From assembly GCF_900113435.1 (NCBI RefSeq), contig NZ_FOPG01000001.1, positions 1,273,240 through 1,337,239 on the forward strand: a stretch of DNA of 64,000 nucleotides, read 5' to 3'. The notes below the pieces were generated by a model. It ran no database searches. It was given only the letters and a program-made list of their open reading frames with translations, and had not been told where the DNA came from. The DNA comes from Sulfitobacter dubius. GTDB taxonomy: Bacteria; Pseudomonadota; Alphaproteobacteria; Rhodobacterales; Rhodobacteraceae. Positions 34,623-45,405 of the stretch are shown here, piece by piece (positions within the stretch are counted from its first letter, which is position 1; each line of letters opens with the position of its first letter). Position numbers and translations under genes: made by a program.

Positions 34623-34829
34623 ATGCCAACTGGCACCGTGAAATGGTTTAACACCACCAAAGGCTACGGATTCATCGCCCCGGAGAGCGGCGGTAACGAT
34701 GTATTCGTTCACATCTCAGCTGTTGAACGCTCCGGCTTGACCGGACTGGCGGACGACCAGAAGGTCAGTTTTGAACTGATAGAAGGGCGCGATGGCCGGC
34801 AAATGGCAACCGATCTCGCCCTGCTCTAG
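34623..34829 (+). CDS. Cold shock protein, CspA family
   Basis: The 68-residue single OB-fold protein starts MPTGTVKWFNTTKGYGFIAP, containing RNP1 (KGYGFI), with RNP2 as DVFVHIS further on. It binds single-stranded RNA and DNA. The frame is open upstream, but only ATG 34623, with AAAGGAGG before it, gives the family start. It is divergent from the ArsC-like gene with about 160 bases between them, which may hold a long 5' leader as in other csp genes. A hairpin terminator follows. Confidence 0.93.
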   Translation: MPTGTVKWFNTTKGYGFIAPESGGNDVFVHISAVERSGLTGLADDQKVSFELIEGRDGRQMATDLALL

Positions 34830-34846
34830 CCAAGATTTTGCAAAAG

Positions 34847-34873
34847 AACACCCGGCGTTCCGCGCCGGGTGTT
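34847..34873 (+). terminator. Terminator after cold-shock gene
   Basis: AACACCCGGCG pairs with CGCCGGGTGTT around a five-base loop. It separates csp from a convergent small gene. Confidence 0.75.
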
Positions 34874-34883
34874 GCATAGTCTG

Positions 34884-35177
34884 TCAATTATACGAACAGC
34901 CCTTTGTTCCCTCAGGGCAAGGGACGCGGGCCGAGCGGCGCGGTGTCGCGACACGGTGGCGGCGAACCACAGGATGGGATTTGACCTCGGCATATGTCAT
35001 GGTTTGGTTCGGGGTACCGCAGCAGATGACACCCGAAATGGTGATGGGCTGCAAGCCAGTCGGACAGTAATTTGCGCTGCTTGGATAGGCATAGATCTTA
35101 GGCTCGGCAGCGGCCTGATCGACCATTGCGGTTGAAAACAGCCCGACTGCGGCTGCAATAGCTGGGGTTAGACGCAT
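34884..35177 (-). CDS. Small secreted Cys-containing protein of unknown function
   Basis: The 97-residue protein has a signal peptide (about 1-24, ending DQAAA). The mature part contains YAYPSSANYCPTGLQPITIS, GVICCGTPN and a basic stretch before a C-terminal PCPEGTKGCSYN. Five cysteines suggest disulfides in the periplasm or outside. I do not recognise a characterised family. The upstream region contains a 17-base inverted repeat. Confidence 0.6.
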   Translation of the reverse strand: MRLTPAIAAAVGLFSTAMVDQAAAEPKIYAYPSSANYCPTGLQPITISGVICCGTPNQTMTYAEVKSHPVVRRHRVATPRRSARVPCPEGTKGCSYN

Positions 35178-35248
35178 GATAATCCTCGCAATTTGCTTTA
35201 CCTAAATTCAATATAGCAAAGCTTGCCGGGACGGATTCATCAAGTCCA

Positions 35249-35265
35249 GTGTTTTGTCAAAACAC
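35249..35265. promoter_or_regulatory. Perfect inverted repeat in folA/secreted-protein gap
   Basis: GTGTTTTG-T-CAAAACAC is an exact 8+1+8 dyad. On the minus strand it carries TTGACA, a consensus -35 box, but no good -10 stands at the right distance. It could be an operator for the downstream secreted-protein gene. Confidence 0.35.
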
Positions 35266-35344
35266 ATCGGTTGGCCCGGAGGCGCCTTGTAGACATTAAC
35301 CTATGCGACCGCCGCCTCGGCCCGGCGCGGAGCTCATGCCACTC

Positions 35345-35824
35345 TCAGCAGCGGCGCAGCCACTCCCGTGCAACGGCCCGCGGGCCATCGGCACGCAAAC
35401 ACAGGTTCCCAAGTTCAACCCATTCCTCTGGATCAAAATCGGGGAAGAAGGCGTCTGCATCGTCAATTTCGACATCTACTTCGGTGACCAAAAGCCGATC
35501 CGCCAAGGGCAGAAGTGCGCGGTATATCCCCTCACCGCCAATGCCATAGACGCGGCGATAGCCCTCGGCCGCGCAGTAGCCCAAGGCCGACTGCGGGTCA
35601 CGCGTCACATGCACCCCTTCGATATCGGCACTTGAAACCACGCAGTTCAGGCGGTTCTTCAGTGGTTTAAACGGCAGGCTTTCCCACGTGCGGCGCCCCA
35701 TGATGATCGCACCACCCGTCGTTTCACGTTGGAAAAACTTCAGATCTTCGGGCAAAGACCACGGGATATCTCCATCTTTACCAATGGCTCCGTTGCGGGC
35801 GCGGGCGACGATCAGGCTTAGCAT
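35345..35824 (-). CDS. folA: Dihydrofolate reductase
   Basis: DHFR reduces dihydrofolate to tetrahydrofolate with NADPH. The 159-residue protein shows [22 protein letters not shown], the catalytic Asp in EDLKFFQRETT (residues 26-36), IIMGRRTWESLP and the NADPH-binding VYGIGGEGIYRALL. The start overlaps the thyA stop (TGATG), so the two are coupled: ThyA makes dihydrofolate and FolA recycles it. Confidence 0.96.
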   Translation of the reverse strand: MLSLIVARARNGAIGKDGDIPWSLPEDLKFFQRETTGGAIIMGRRTWESLPFKPLKNRLNCVVSSADIEGVHVTRDPQSALGYCAAEGYRRVYGIGGEGIYRALLPLADRLLVTEVDVEIDDADAFFPDFDPEEWVELGNLCLRADGPRAVAREWLRRC

Positions 35825-36657
35825 CAGACGGCCACCGGCGCTTTGATCGCCGGATCGGGATCATAGCCCTCGAAAGTGAAATCCTCATAGCGGAAATCAA
35901 AGATCGAACTAACCTTGCGGCCAATCCGCAGTTTTGGCAGCGGTTTTGGGGTCCGCGCAAGCTGGGTTTGCACCTGTTCTACATGGTTGGAATAGATATG
36001 CGCGTCGCCCATGGAATGCACGAAATCGCCGGGTTCGTAACCAGTGACATGGGCCAACATTTCCAAAAGCAGCGCGTAAGAGGCGATATTAAATGGCACC
36101 CCCAGAAACATATCCGCCGAGCGTTGATAGAGTTGAAGATGCAGCTTGCCGCCCGCAATGCGCACTTGCCACAGCGTATGGCAAGGCGGCAGCGCCATCT
36201 GGTCAACCTCACCGGGGTTCCAAGCTGAAACGATCAGACGGCGGCTGTCGGGGGTGGCGCGGATTGCCTCTACCAACTTTGCGATCTGGTCAACTTGGCC
36301 TGCGCGGTGCAGCACCGTACCGTCGGGTTGCGGTATCGCATCCCCCACCGTCGGAAAGCGGCGCCATTGATGGCCATAGACCGGGCCGAGGTCACCGTCT
36401 TCATCCGCCCATTCGTTCCAAATGGAGACGCCGTTTTCCTTGAGATAGGCGATATTGGTATCCCCTGCGAGGAACCACAGAAGTTCATGCACGATGGATT
36501 TAAGATGCAGCTTCTTGGTTGTGACCAGCGGAAAACCATCAGCCATCCGATAACGTTGCTGCATCCCGAAATGAGAGATCGTCCCCGTTCCGGTTCGGTC
36601 GGTCGAGGTCACCCCCTGTTCCAGCACTTCGCGCAGCGCATCATGGTACTGTTTCAC
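35824..36657 (-). CDS. thyA: Thymidylate synthase
   Basis: ThyA methylates dUMP to dTMP using methylene-tetrahydrofolate. The 277-residue protein contains [17 protein letters not shown], the catalytic Cys in [29 protein letters not shown], and [20 protein letters not shown]. All family positions look intact and the length is near the 264-residue bacterial standard. It forms an operon with folA. Confidence 0.97.
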   Translation of the reverse strand: MKQYHDALREVLEQGVTSTDRTGTGTISHFGMQQRYRMADGFPLVTTKKLHLKSIVHELLWFLAGDTNIAYLKENGVSIWNEWADEDGDLGPVYGHQWRRFPTVGDAIPQPDGTVLHRAGQVDQIAKLVEAIRATPDSRRLIVSAWNPGEVDQMALPPCHTLWQVRIAGGKLHLQLYQRSADMFLGVPFNIASYALLLEMLAHVTGYEPGDFVHSMGDAHIYSNHVEQVQTQLARTPKPLPKLRIGRKVSSIFDFRYEDFTFEGYDPDPAIKAPVAV

Positions 36658-36853
36658 GCGGCAACCCTCGTCATCGTGGCATTTGCTTCTGCATAGCCTC
36701 CCGCGTGCCTATCCTCAAGCAGCGTGGTATTGCTTTTGGGCTGCACTTCCGCACCGAGTTTCCCCGCAGGGCCCAAGCACATTGACAGAACGGGCGCCGC
36801 TTTGGGACAGTCCGCCAAAACTAGAAGACATAAAAATATCGAGGCAGAGCAGT

Positions 36854-37708
36854 ATGACACGGATTTGGATGGGCCTTGCGCTCGGCTTGGGGGTTTCGGC
36901 CTGCGGTGGCACAGCACCTTTCGGCGACGACGACGACGATGATACGAACACAGGCAGCGACAGCGTCTATTTCACGGATCAGAACGAGCTGATGACCCTG
37001 AACAACATCACCTACGACCCTGACAGTGATACGCTGACGCTCAACAACATCCCGTTTGATGATCCTGACAATGTTTACGAGCGTATCCAGTCCGAAAAAT
37101 TTTCCAACTCTTTCGACGCTTATGAAAGCGTACCAACATCCGGCACAAATGAGGTTGAGTATTTTGCGGTCTTCCGTCGTTCGGATTCGGGTCAATCACA
37201 AGTCGCCGCGGCCGGGACCAACCGCTATGTGAATTTCGGCTACGGCGGTGCTGGTGCCCAGCGGCTTGGCAATCAGCCAAACCTTCCTTCGTCCGGCATT
37301 TACTCCTACAATGGCGAATATGCAGCCGTGCGCACGACGCGAGATGGCGTTAACAATGGTGTGACCTTTGTCACCGGTGACGCCAATTTGCGCGTCGATT
37401 TTGACGACTTTGATGTAGGCGGCGCGGCGGGCGGGTCGATCTCTAACCGCCAAGTCTATAATACCAATGGTCAGTCGGTCGGCGCATTGGACGGCTATAT
37501 CTCGCTCACCGATACGACAATCGATTTTGAGAACAGCGGCATCGCCACCTCCACCGCCACCGAATTCGATGGCACTGGCGAAGCGACAGGCGCTGGCGGC
37601 AATTGGCAGGGTGTCTTTGCCGGACCGGGCGGAAGCGAGATCGCGGGCATCGTCTTTGTCGAAGGCTCCGAAGTGCGTGAAGTCGGCGGTTTCATCGCCA
37701 CACAATGA
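36854..37708 (+). CDS. TbpB-like surface lipoprotein, likely Slam substrate
   Basis: The 284-residue protein has a lipoprotein signal (MTRIWMGLALGLGVSACGG; lipid Cys at 17). A strikingly Asp-rich linker (GDDDDDD) follows, then beta-rich sequence ending with GNWQGVFAGPGGSEIAGIV and GGFIATQ. That ending resembles the C-terminal beta-barrel of TbpB/factor-H-binding-type lipoproteins, which Slam exports to the cell surface. The next gene encodes Slam, and their ATG/TGA overlap supports a substrate-translocon pair. The ligand is unknown. The frame is open upstream but the lipobox fixes the start. Confidence 0.8.
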   Translation: MTRIWMGLALGLGVSACGGTAPFGDDDDDDTNTGSDSVYFTDQNELMTLNNITYDPDSDTLTLNNIPFDDPDNVYERIQSEKFSNSFDAYESVPTSGTNEVEYFAVFRRSDSGQSQVAAAGTNRYVNFGYGGAGAQRLGNQPNLPSSGIYSYNGEYAAVRTTRDGVNNGVTFVTGDANLRVDFDDFDVGGAAGGSISNRQVYNTNGQSVGALDGYISLTDTTIDFENSGIATSTATEFDGTGEATGAGGNWQGVFAGPGGSEIAGIVFVEGSEVREVGGFIATQ

Positions 37709-39048
37709 TGCAAAAGCTGGCCCTCGCCGCTGCGCTGAGCCTGACGGTCGGGGGCCATGGCGCAGCGCAATCCACGCTAGAGCCTGAAGCAGCGCGGCTG
37801 ACCGCCGCGCAATTGCTGTCGCGCGGCCATGCACAGGCCGCAGCCCAGATCACCGATGTGCTGGTGCTCCGCGACCCCAAAGACAGCACCAGCCTAATTC
37901 TTAACGCGCATGCCCGGCGTAGGTTGGGCGACAACACTCGCGCCCGACAGGCCGCGCGGCAAGGCTGGCAGGCGGCCGACCGATCGGTTGAGCGCTATGG
38001 CGCTGCGATGGCCATGGCGCAGGCGTTATCATCAGACGGGGCCAAAACACGGGCCCAATTCTGGCTGCGTCGGGCGGCGCATGTGGCCCCCGATGCCCGC
38101 ACCCGCGCCCGCGCCATCCGCGATTACCGCTATGTCAGCACGACGAACCCATGGTCGGTGAACCTGTCCTTCAGCATTGACCCCAGCGACAACGTCAATG
38201 GTGCCCCCAGCGATAATACGTTTGTGTTGGGCGGGCTGATTTTTACCAACCCCGCCGCCGTGCCAATCTCGGGCTTCGTACTGCGCCAAGACACGGCGCT
38301 GCGCTATAACTTTGGCACCACGCAGACGGAGCGGAATTTCGTTGCCCTGAATTGGACCGAGAGCCACACCGTCTTTACCGATGACGATGTGCCCACCGGG
38401 GTCAGTGCCTCTGATTTCGCCTTTCGCCGGGTGCAGGCACAGATCGGGCGCGATTTCACCACCGGTCCAGAGGCACCGCGCCAGACCCTGTCGCTGAGCT
38501 TCGGCAGACTATGGTCTGCCAATGACCCCCTGGCCGATGAGGTCAAAATCGACTGGCGGCAAACCTATCTCCGGCCCCAGCAACGCCTTTTTTCGTGGAA
38601 CGCGGAACTTGGTTATTCGCACCGCAAAGACAGTGATCTGCGCTCGGGCGTGACGGCGACGCTGGGCAGCTATTGGGCCCGTCCGACCAAAAGTGGCGGA
38701 CGGCTGTCGTGGAATGCCCAAATTGGGCGCACTGACACCGACAGCGCAGCGCTGACACACACCGCCCTGTCACTGGGCGTGCAGTATACATTTTCCAAAC
38801 CCGTACTGGGGGCCACCGCGCAGATCGCTTTAAGCACGCAAGCCAAACAATATGACGATCCGCTTTATGGCCCCGAGCCGCGTGCCGATCTGGGCGCGGT
38901 TGTTTCGACCTCCTTGGTGTTCACGGACTTTGACACCTACGGTTTCGCTCCTAAACTTACCCTTGAAGCGCGGAAGACAAATTCCAATGTCACCCGCTTT
39001 GAGACAGAGAATTTCGGTCTGAATATGGGGTTTCAATCCCTTTTCTGA
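37705..39048 (+). CDS. Surface lipoprotein assembly modifier (Slam), outer-membrane translocon
   Basis: The 447-residue protein has a signal peptide (about 1-21), a TPR-like helical N-terminal domain (about 28-135, LSRGHAQAAAQITDVLVLRDP, LILNAHARRRLGDN) and a C-terminal outer-membrane barrel ending in Phe (MGFQSLF). DIRDYRYVSTTNPWS-like sequence leads into the DUF560 barrel, typical of Slam (type XI secretion). It would move the adjacent lipoprotein to the surface. The ATG overlaps the preceding stop. A 27-base gap separates it from gloA. Confidence 0.85.
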   Translation: MMQKLALAAALSLTVGGHGAAQSTLEPEAARLTAAQLLSRGHAQAAAQITDVLVLRDPKDSTSLILNAHARRRLGDNTRARQAARQGWQAADRSVERYGAAMAMAQALSSDGAKTRAQFWLRRAAHVAPDARTRARAIRDYRYVSTTNPWSVNLSFSIDPSDNVNGAPSDNTFVLGGLIFTNPAAVPISGFVLRQDTALRYNFGTTQTERNFVALNWTESHTVFTDDDVPTGVSASDFAFRRVQAQIGRDFTTGPEAPRQTLSLSFGRLWSANDPLADEVKIDWRQTYLRPQQRLFSWNAELGYSHRKDSDLRSGVTATLGSYWARPTKSGGRLSWNAQIGRTDTDSAALTHTALSLGVQYTFSKPVLGATAQIALSTQAKQYDDPLYGPEPRADLGAVVSTSLVFTDFDTYGFAPKLTLEARKTNSNVTRFETENFGLNMGFQSLF

Positions 39049-39075
39049 CCGTCCCAACAGACCAAAGGAACACCG

Positions 39076-39510
39076 ATGCCCATTAAATATCTACACACGA
39101 TGGTGCGCGTAAAGGATCTCGACGCCTCCATCGCATTTTACAAACTTCTGGGCCTTGTTGAGCGGCGCCGCATCGACAACGAGGGAGGCCGTTTCACGTT
39201 GGTCTTCCTCTGCCCGCCGGATCAGGCCGATGGTCATGCGGATGTGGAACTGACGTACAACTGGGACGGCGATGATGACTTGCCCAGCGACAGCCGCCAT
39301 TTCGGCCACCTCGCCTATACGGTCGAGAATATCTACGAAACCTGCCAAATGCTGCAAGACAATGGCGTGACCATTAACCGCCCCCCGCGTGAAGGCCGCA
39401 TGGCCTTTGTTCGCTCACCTGACAACATCTCGGTTGAGCTGCTGCAAGAAGGCGATTCCCTACCTGTGCAGGAACCTTGGGCCAGCATGGAAAACATCGG
39501 CCATTGGTAA
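39076..39510 (+). CDS. gloA: Lactoylglutathione lyase (glyoxalase I)
   Basis: The 144-residue VOC-superfamily protein converts the methylglyoxal-glutathione hemithioacetal to lactoylglutathione. It shows HTMVRVKDLDASIAFYKLLG, LVFLCPPDQADGHADVELTYN and FGHLAYTVENIYETC with the metal-binding His, then MAFVRSPDNISVELLQE. Paired beta-alpha-beta modules place metal ligands H7, E64, H80 and E128 approximately. Its position after slam seems to be operon drift rather than function. Confidence 0.88.
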   Translation: MPIKYLHTMVRVKDLDASIAFYKLLGLVERRRIDNEGGRFTLVFLCPPDQADGHADVELTYNWDGDDDLPSDSRHFGHLAYTVENIYETCQMLQDNGVTINRPPREGRMAFVRSPDNISVELLQEGDSLPVQEPWASMENIGHW

Positions 39511-40223
39511 GGTTTTGCATCAGTGCCGCGCTGGCGCTGATGCTTGCGCCAATGGCCGACGCTCAGGCGGCGCCCTGCCGCCTTGCGTTGGCTTTGGCAC
39601 TGGATGTGTCCTCTTCTGTTGATCCAGAGGAGGACCGTTTGCAGCGCGGCGGGCTTGCCGCTGCGCTGCGTGCGCCCTTGGTCGCGCGGGCTTTTTTCGC
39701 CGGTGATGTGCCCGTGGCGCTGGCAGCCTATGAATGGTCAGGCGAGGCGCATCAGAAAATCGTGCTAGATTGGAGGTTGATTGACCGCCCCGCCGCGCTG
39801 ATGGCTGCGGCAGATATCATTGAGACTAGTCAACGCAGCGAAAGCGGGCAGCCCACCGCGATGGGCCATGCCCTGCGGTTTGGGGCGACGCTGTTTGACG
39901 CCGCGCCTATCTGCGATGCCCACGTGATCGACATGGCAGGCGATGGGCAAAACAATAAAGGGTTTGGCCCCCAAACCGCCTATCGCGACGTGCCCTTTGC
40001 AGGGATCACCGTGAATGGGCTGGTCGTGAATGCCGCTGATTTCGAAGGCGAGTTAGGTCTGATCGCCTTCTACCAATCTCAAGTGCTACATGGGCCGGGA
40101 GCGTTCATGGTCATCGCTTCAGGATTTGCAGATTTTGAGCGAGCCATGCGGGTCAAACTGATCCGAGAGGTATCGCCTCCTGCTTTGGGTGGGCTGCCAT
40201 CTACGCAAGGCTCAAGAGGATGA
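39504..40223 (+). CDS. Secreted DUF1194 (VWA-like) protein, first copy
   Basis: The frame opens at 39477, but TTG 39504 gives a signal peptide (VRFCISAALALMLAPMADA) with about 239 residues in total. The mature region has a DVSSSVDPEEDRLQRGG motif resembling the MIDAS (DxSxS) of von Willebrand A domains, then AYEWSGEAHQK, ESGQPTAMGHALRFG and DMAGDGQNN. Such periplasmic VWA-type proteins bind metal and protein ligands, but the DUF1194 role is unknown. It overlaps both gloA and the second copy. A start at ATG 39540 would lose half the signal peptide. Confidence 0.8.
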   Translation: MVRFCISAALALMLAPMADAQAAPCRLALALALDVSSSVDPEEDRLQRGGLAAALRAPLVARAFFAGDVPVALAAYEWSGEAHQKIVLDWRLIDRPAALMAAADIIETSQRSESGQPTAMGHALRFGATLFDAAPICDAHVIDMAGDGQNNKGFGPQTAYRDVPFAGITVNGLVVNAADFEGELGLIAFYQSQVLHGPGAFMVIASGFADFERAMRVKLIREVSPPALGGLPSTQGSRG

Positions 40224-40960
40224 TCCGCGCCGCCTTTGCTTTCTGTCTCACTCTTTGCACCCCACAATGGGCGGATGCCGCCTGTCGGCAGGCGCTTGCC
40301 TTGGGGCTGGATGTCTCCGGCTCGGTTGATGCGCGCGAGTATCGGCTGCAACTGGGTGGTTTAGCCAATGCGCTTAATGATCCCCGCGTGCGGCAGGCGC
40401 TGCTAACGCTGCCGGGGCATACCATTGACCTACTGGTTTACGAATGGAGCGGCCTAGAGGATCAGGCGGTGATCCTGCCGTGGACAACGCTGAGTGATGC
40501 CGACGTGCTGGATGATACCATCGCCCGCTTGCACAGCACCCAGCGGCGACAAACATCTCCCGGTACCGCCCTCGGCGCGGCCATGCAACTTGGTGCGCAG
40601 TATCTGGCAGAGCGGCCTGACTGCCAAAAACACACGCTCGACATTTCTGGTGATGGGATCTCGAACTTCGGCCCCCGCCCCCGCGACCTGCGCGTCGGTT
40701 TGGCAGCGGACCCTCCCGGGTTGACCATCAACGGGTTGGTAATCGGCGTTGATGACCCGGCCGCCGACGACAGCCAACAAGCCGCGATTGGCACGCTGGC
40801 GGCCTACTACCGGGCCGAGGTGATGCTCGGCCCCAATGCCTTTGTCCAAACCGCACTTGGATTTGAAGACTACGGCCGCGCCATGGCCGAAAAACTGCTG
40901 CGTGAATTGGATGGGACCGCTTTCTCGCAACTTGCCCACCCTACCCGCACGGATCAGTAA
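40220..40960 (+). CDS. Secreted DUF1194 (VWA-like) protein, second copy
   Basis: The 246-residue protein is a paralogue of the preceding gene, joined by an ATGA overlap. A signal peptide (MIRAAFAFCLTLCTPQWADA) is followed by LGLDVSGSVDAREYRLQLGG (MIDAS-like), YEWSGLEDQAVILPW, TSPGTALGAAMQLG and DISGDGISNFGPRP. Tandem copies probably arose by duplication and may work as a pair. It is convergent with the MarR regulator; the tails overlap by seven bases. Confidence 0.8.
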   Translation: MIRAAFAFCLTLCTPQWADAACRQALALGLDVSGSVDAREYRLQLGGLANALNDPRVRQALLTLPGHTIDLLVYEWSGLEDQAVILPWTTLSDADVLDDTIARLHSTQRRQTSPGTALGAAMQLGAQYLAERPDCQKHTLDISGDGISNFGPRPRDLRVGLAADPPGLTINGLVIGVDDPAADDSQQAAIGTLAAYYRAEVMLGPNAFVQTALGFEDYGRAMAEKLLRELDGTAFSQLAHPTRTDQ

Positions 40961-41454
40961 ATATAGCGGATTTGGTCTGTCCAATACCGCTCCATCCGTT
41001 TCAAAGATCGGGTGATATCCTCAATCCCGGCATCACCAAGTACACCTTTGTTCTCCATCCCGTCGGCATGACGTGAGAAGAGATCGGCAACAACATCGCG
41101 GATATAGCGCCCCCTCTCTGTCAGCCGTACACGGACCGAACGGCGGTCAATCTCGCAACGCTGATGGTGCATATAGCCCATCTCGACCAGCTTCTTGAGG
41201 TTATAGCTCACGTTGCTGCCTTGGTAATATCCACGGCTTTTTAACTCGCCCGCCGTGACCTCATTATCACCGATGTTGAACAGCAGCAGCGCCTGCACCG
41301 CGTTGATTTCCAACACGCCAACGCGCTCAAACTCATCCTTGATGACGTCCAACAGCAAGCGGTGCAGCCGCTCAACCAAAGACAGGGACTCAAGGTAGCC
41401 GACCATGAAACCTTTCACAGCCAAGGGCTGTGTTGCGGGATCGTGAATGCTCAT
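40954..41454 (-). CDS. MarR-family regulator, LdtR/PetP-like
   Basis: The 166-residue protein is a winged-helix MarR regulator: LERLHRLLLDVIKDEFERVG-like start, INAVQALLLFNIGDNEVTAGEL, YYQGSNVSYNLKKLVEMGYM (recognition helix) and the wing CEIDRRSVRVRLT. This sequence pattern matches LdtR of Liberibacter relatives and Rhodobacter PetP, which regulate cell-envelope or redox genes. The ATG at 41454 has GGAGA before it, so the six-residue extension is dropped. Confidence 0.87.
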   Translation of the reverse strand: MSIHDPATQPLAVKGFMVGYLESLSLVERLHRLLLDVIKDEFERVGVLEINAVQALLLFNIGDNEVTAGELKSRGYYQGSNVSYNLKKLVEMGYMHHQRCEIDRRSVRVRLTERGRYIRDVVADLFSRHADGMENKGVLGDAGIEDITRSLKRMERYWTDQIRYIY

Positions 41455-41538
41455 GCGAAATCTCCGGTTCAATTTGTTTGAATTGGAAACTCGCTAAAAA
41501 ATCAGAATAATTCGTTAAACCCGTAAGAATTTCCGCGA

Positions 41539-43487
<1,949 letters not shown>

Positions 43488-43496
43488 AGGCGAACC

Positions 43497-43898
43497 ATGG
43501 CAGGCGATCTTCCCGACTATTACTTCAGGGTCCGCGAGAATGGCGCGGCGGTGTTTCGGCTGGATGCCGCGAACCGCCAGCGCCGGATCGAGATGGAGCA
43601 GATCGCCGTCGTCAATATCCGTAACGGAGAGGTAAAGCCCCATGGGCAGCACCGTTTGACCGAGGTCGATCAGACCGAGATTGCCCGTTGGACCAAGGCG
43701 CGCCGCGAGACTCTTGCTGCGCGCGAGCTCGAGGACATCCGCCGCGCGGTGGAGCATCTGAACCTCACCACGCAATGGGTGCAATCGCGTGCCACGGATG
43801 CCGAGCTTGACGCCGTGACCGATGACCTGTTGCTGGCAATGCATGATCTGCGCAGCACCTTGGTGCGCAAAAAGGCGGATCGGATGGATCGGGGCTGA
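43497..43898 (+). CDS. Conserved alphaproteobacterial hypothetical protein
   Basis: The 133-residue protein has beta-rich text at the N-terminus (YYFRVRENGAAVFRLDAANRQRRIEMEQIAVVNI) and a long amphipathic helix toward the end (LTTQWVQSRATDAELD onward, ending KKADRMDRG). It has no signal peptide or membrane segment. It follows aatA after nine bases. I do not recognise a characterised family. Confidence 0.7.
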   Translation: MAGDLPDYYFRVRENGAAVFRLDAANRQRRIEMEQIAVVNIRNGEVKPHGQHRLTEVDQTEIARWTKARRETLAARELEDIRRAVEHLNLTTQWVQSRATDAELDAVTDDLLLAMHDLRSTLVRKKADRMDRG

Positions 43899-43901
43899 GA
43901 G

Positions 43902-45263
43902 TTACCCGGCCAGTGCCTTGACCGTGACGCCCCAGAATCGCGCATTGAGCAGCAGCCCCGCGACGCCCAGCCCGGCCACCAGACCGGCCCAAATGCCCAT
44001 GGCTCCGAACCCCAGCGTAAAGCCAAGGAAATAGGAGCAGGGCATCCCGACCACCCAATAGCTGATTGCGGCCATCACCATCGGGATCTTGGTATCCTGC
44101 ACCCCGCGCAGCAGGCCAAGCGCCACCACCTGCGCCCCGTCGACCAGTTGAAACAGCGCGGCCATGACCAGAAGGCCGGTGCCAATGGCGAGGATTTCGA
44201 GACGCGCTGGCTCATCCTCCTGCATAAAGACCGAGATCAACGGCTCGGGCCAACCGACGAAACCGACCATAGTGATCAGCGCAAAGACCAGCGACAGCCC
44301 CGTCACGATCACCGCCCCGCGCTTCATATGCGGCACGTCGCGGCGGCCATAGGCATTTCCCGCGCGGATCGTGGCGACATTGCTCAGCCCCAGATGCACC
44401 ATGAAGGTCAGAGAGGCGAGTTGGATCGCGATGCCATGCGCGGCCAGCGGGATCGTCCCCAGCCAGCCCATCATCAACGAAGAGGCCGCAAACAGACCGA
44501 CTTCGCTCAGCGTCGTCAGACCAATCGGCAGACCCAGCGTAAAGACCCGCACCAGCATCTGGGTATCGACCCGCCACAGCCTCACGAACAGACTGTGTTG
44601 CGGCAGGGCGATCAGCACATAGATCACCACCCCGATCAGCGAGACGAACTGCGTCGTGACCGACGCGACGGCAGCGCCCATCACGCCAAGCTCCGGCGCA
44701 CCCCAATTGCCGAAAATCAGTGCGTAGTTCGCCATCGCATTGATCACGGCCGCCAGCAGGGTGATCCACAGCACGACCTGCGTCCGCTCCAAGGCAGCAA
44801 GGTAGGATTTCAGCACCATCACCAGCAGCGCGGGCACAATCCCCCAGCCCGCGACTTTTAGGTAATCCCCCGCCGTATCGGCAAGGTTGGGCCCCTGCCC
44901 CAGAAGGTCCAGCACCGCAGGTGACCAGATCATCGCGGGCAGCGCGATCATCGCAAAACCCACCGACAGCCACAGCCCCATGCGCGTGGCGCGGCGCAGG
45001 CCAATCTCATCATCCTCGGCGTCATAGGCGGCCACCAGCGGCATCACCGCCATGGCAAAGCCCGAACCGAAGATAAACAGCACGAAGAAATAGGTGCTGC
45101 CCAGAACAACCGCTGCCAGCGCCTCGACCGAATACCAGCCCAGCATGACCGTATCGGTCACGCCGATCGCCATCTGTGCCAGATGTCCGCCGATCAGCGG
45201 CAGGCCAAGCGTCAGGATCGCCCGGACGTGATTGCGGTTGGTCATTACTTTGGTCATGGGCAA
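43902..45263 (-). CDS. MATE-family multidrug efflux transporter
   Basis: The 453-residue protein has about 12 transmembrane helices in two MATE repeats. It begins with AILTLGLPLIGGHLAQMAIGVTD, a hallmark of NorM-type proteins, and continues GVTDTVMLGWYSVEALAAVVLG and LLRGVQDTKIPMVMAAISYW. Such pumps exchange cations for organic drugs or metabolites. Several near-start ATGs (45263, 45257, 45245) are possible. It is divergent from the epoxide-hydrolase-like gene. Confidence 0.9.
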   Translation of the reverse strand: MPMTKVMTNRNHVRAILTLGLPLIGGHLAQMAIGVTDTVMLGWYSVEALAAVVLGSTYFFVLFIFGSGFAMAVMPLVAAYDAEDDEIGLRRATRMGLWLSVGFAMIALPAMIWSPAVLDLLGQGPNLADTAGDYLKVAGWGIVPALLVMVLKSYLAALERTQVVLWITLLAAVINAMANYALIFGNWGAPELGVMGAAVASVTTQFVSLIGVVIYVLIALPQHSLFVRLWRVDTQMLVRVFTLGLPIGLTTLSEVGLFAASSLMMGWLGTIPLAAHGIAIQLASLTFMVHLGLSNVATIRAGNAYGRRDVPHMKRGAVIVTGLSLVFALITMVGFVGWPEPLISVFMQEDEPARLEILAIGTGLLVMAALFQLVDGAQVVALGLLRGVQDTKIPMVMAAISYWVVGMPCSYFLGFTLGFGAMGIWAGLVAGLGVAGLLLNARFWGVTVKALAG

Positions 45264-45405
45264 GCCTTACGCCGGGCCGCTGCAAAGGGAAAGGCCGGTT
45301 TTTGCGCTCTGGCATGGGTTTGCGTGGGCTTGCGGCCTCGTTTTGGTCATGAATTCCTTGCGTCTGCGGCCCTTAACGGCAAAGCTGGATGCAGGAGGGA
45401 TCGCG

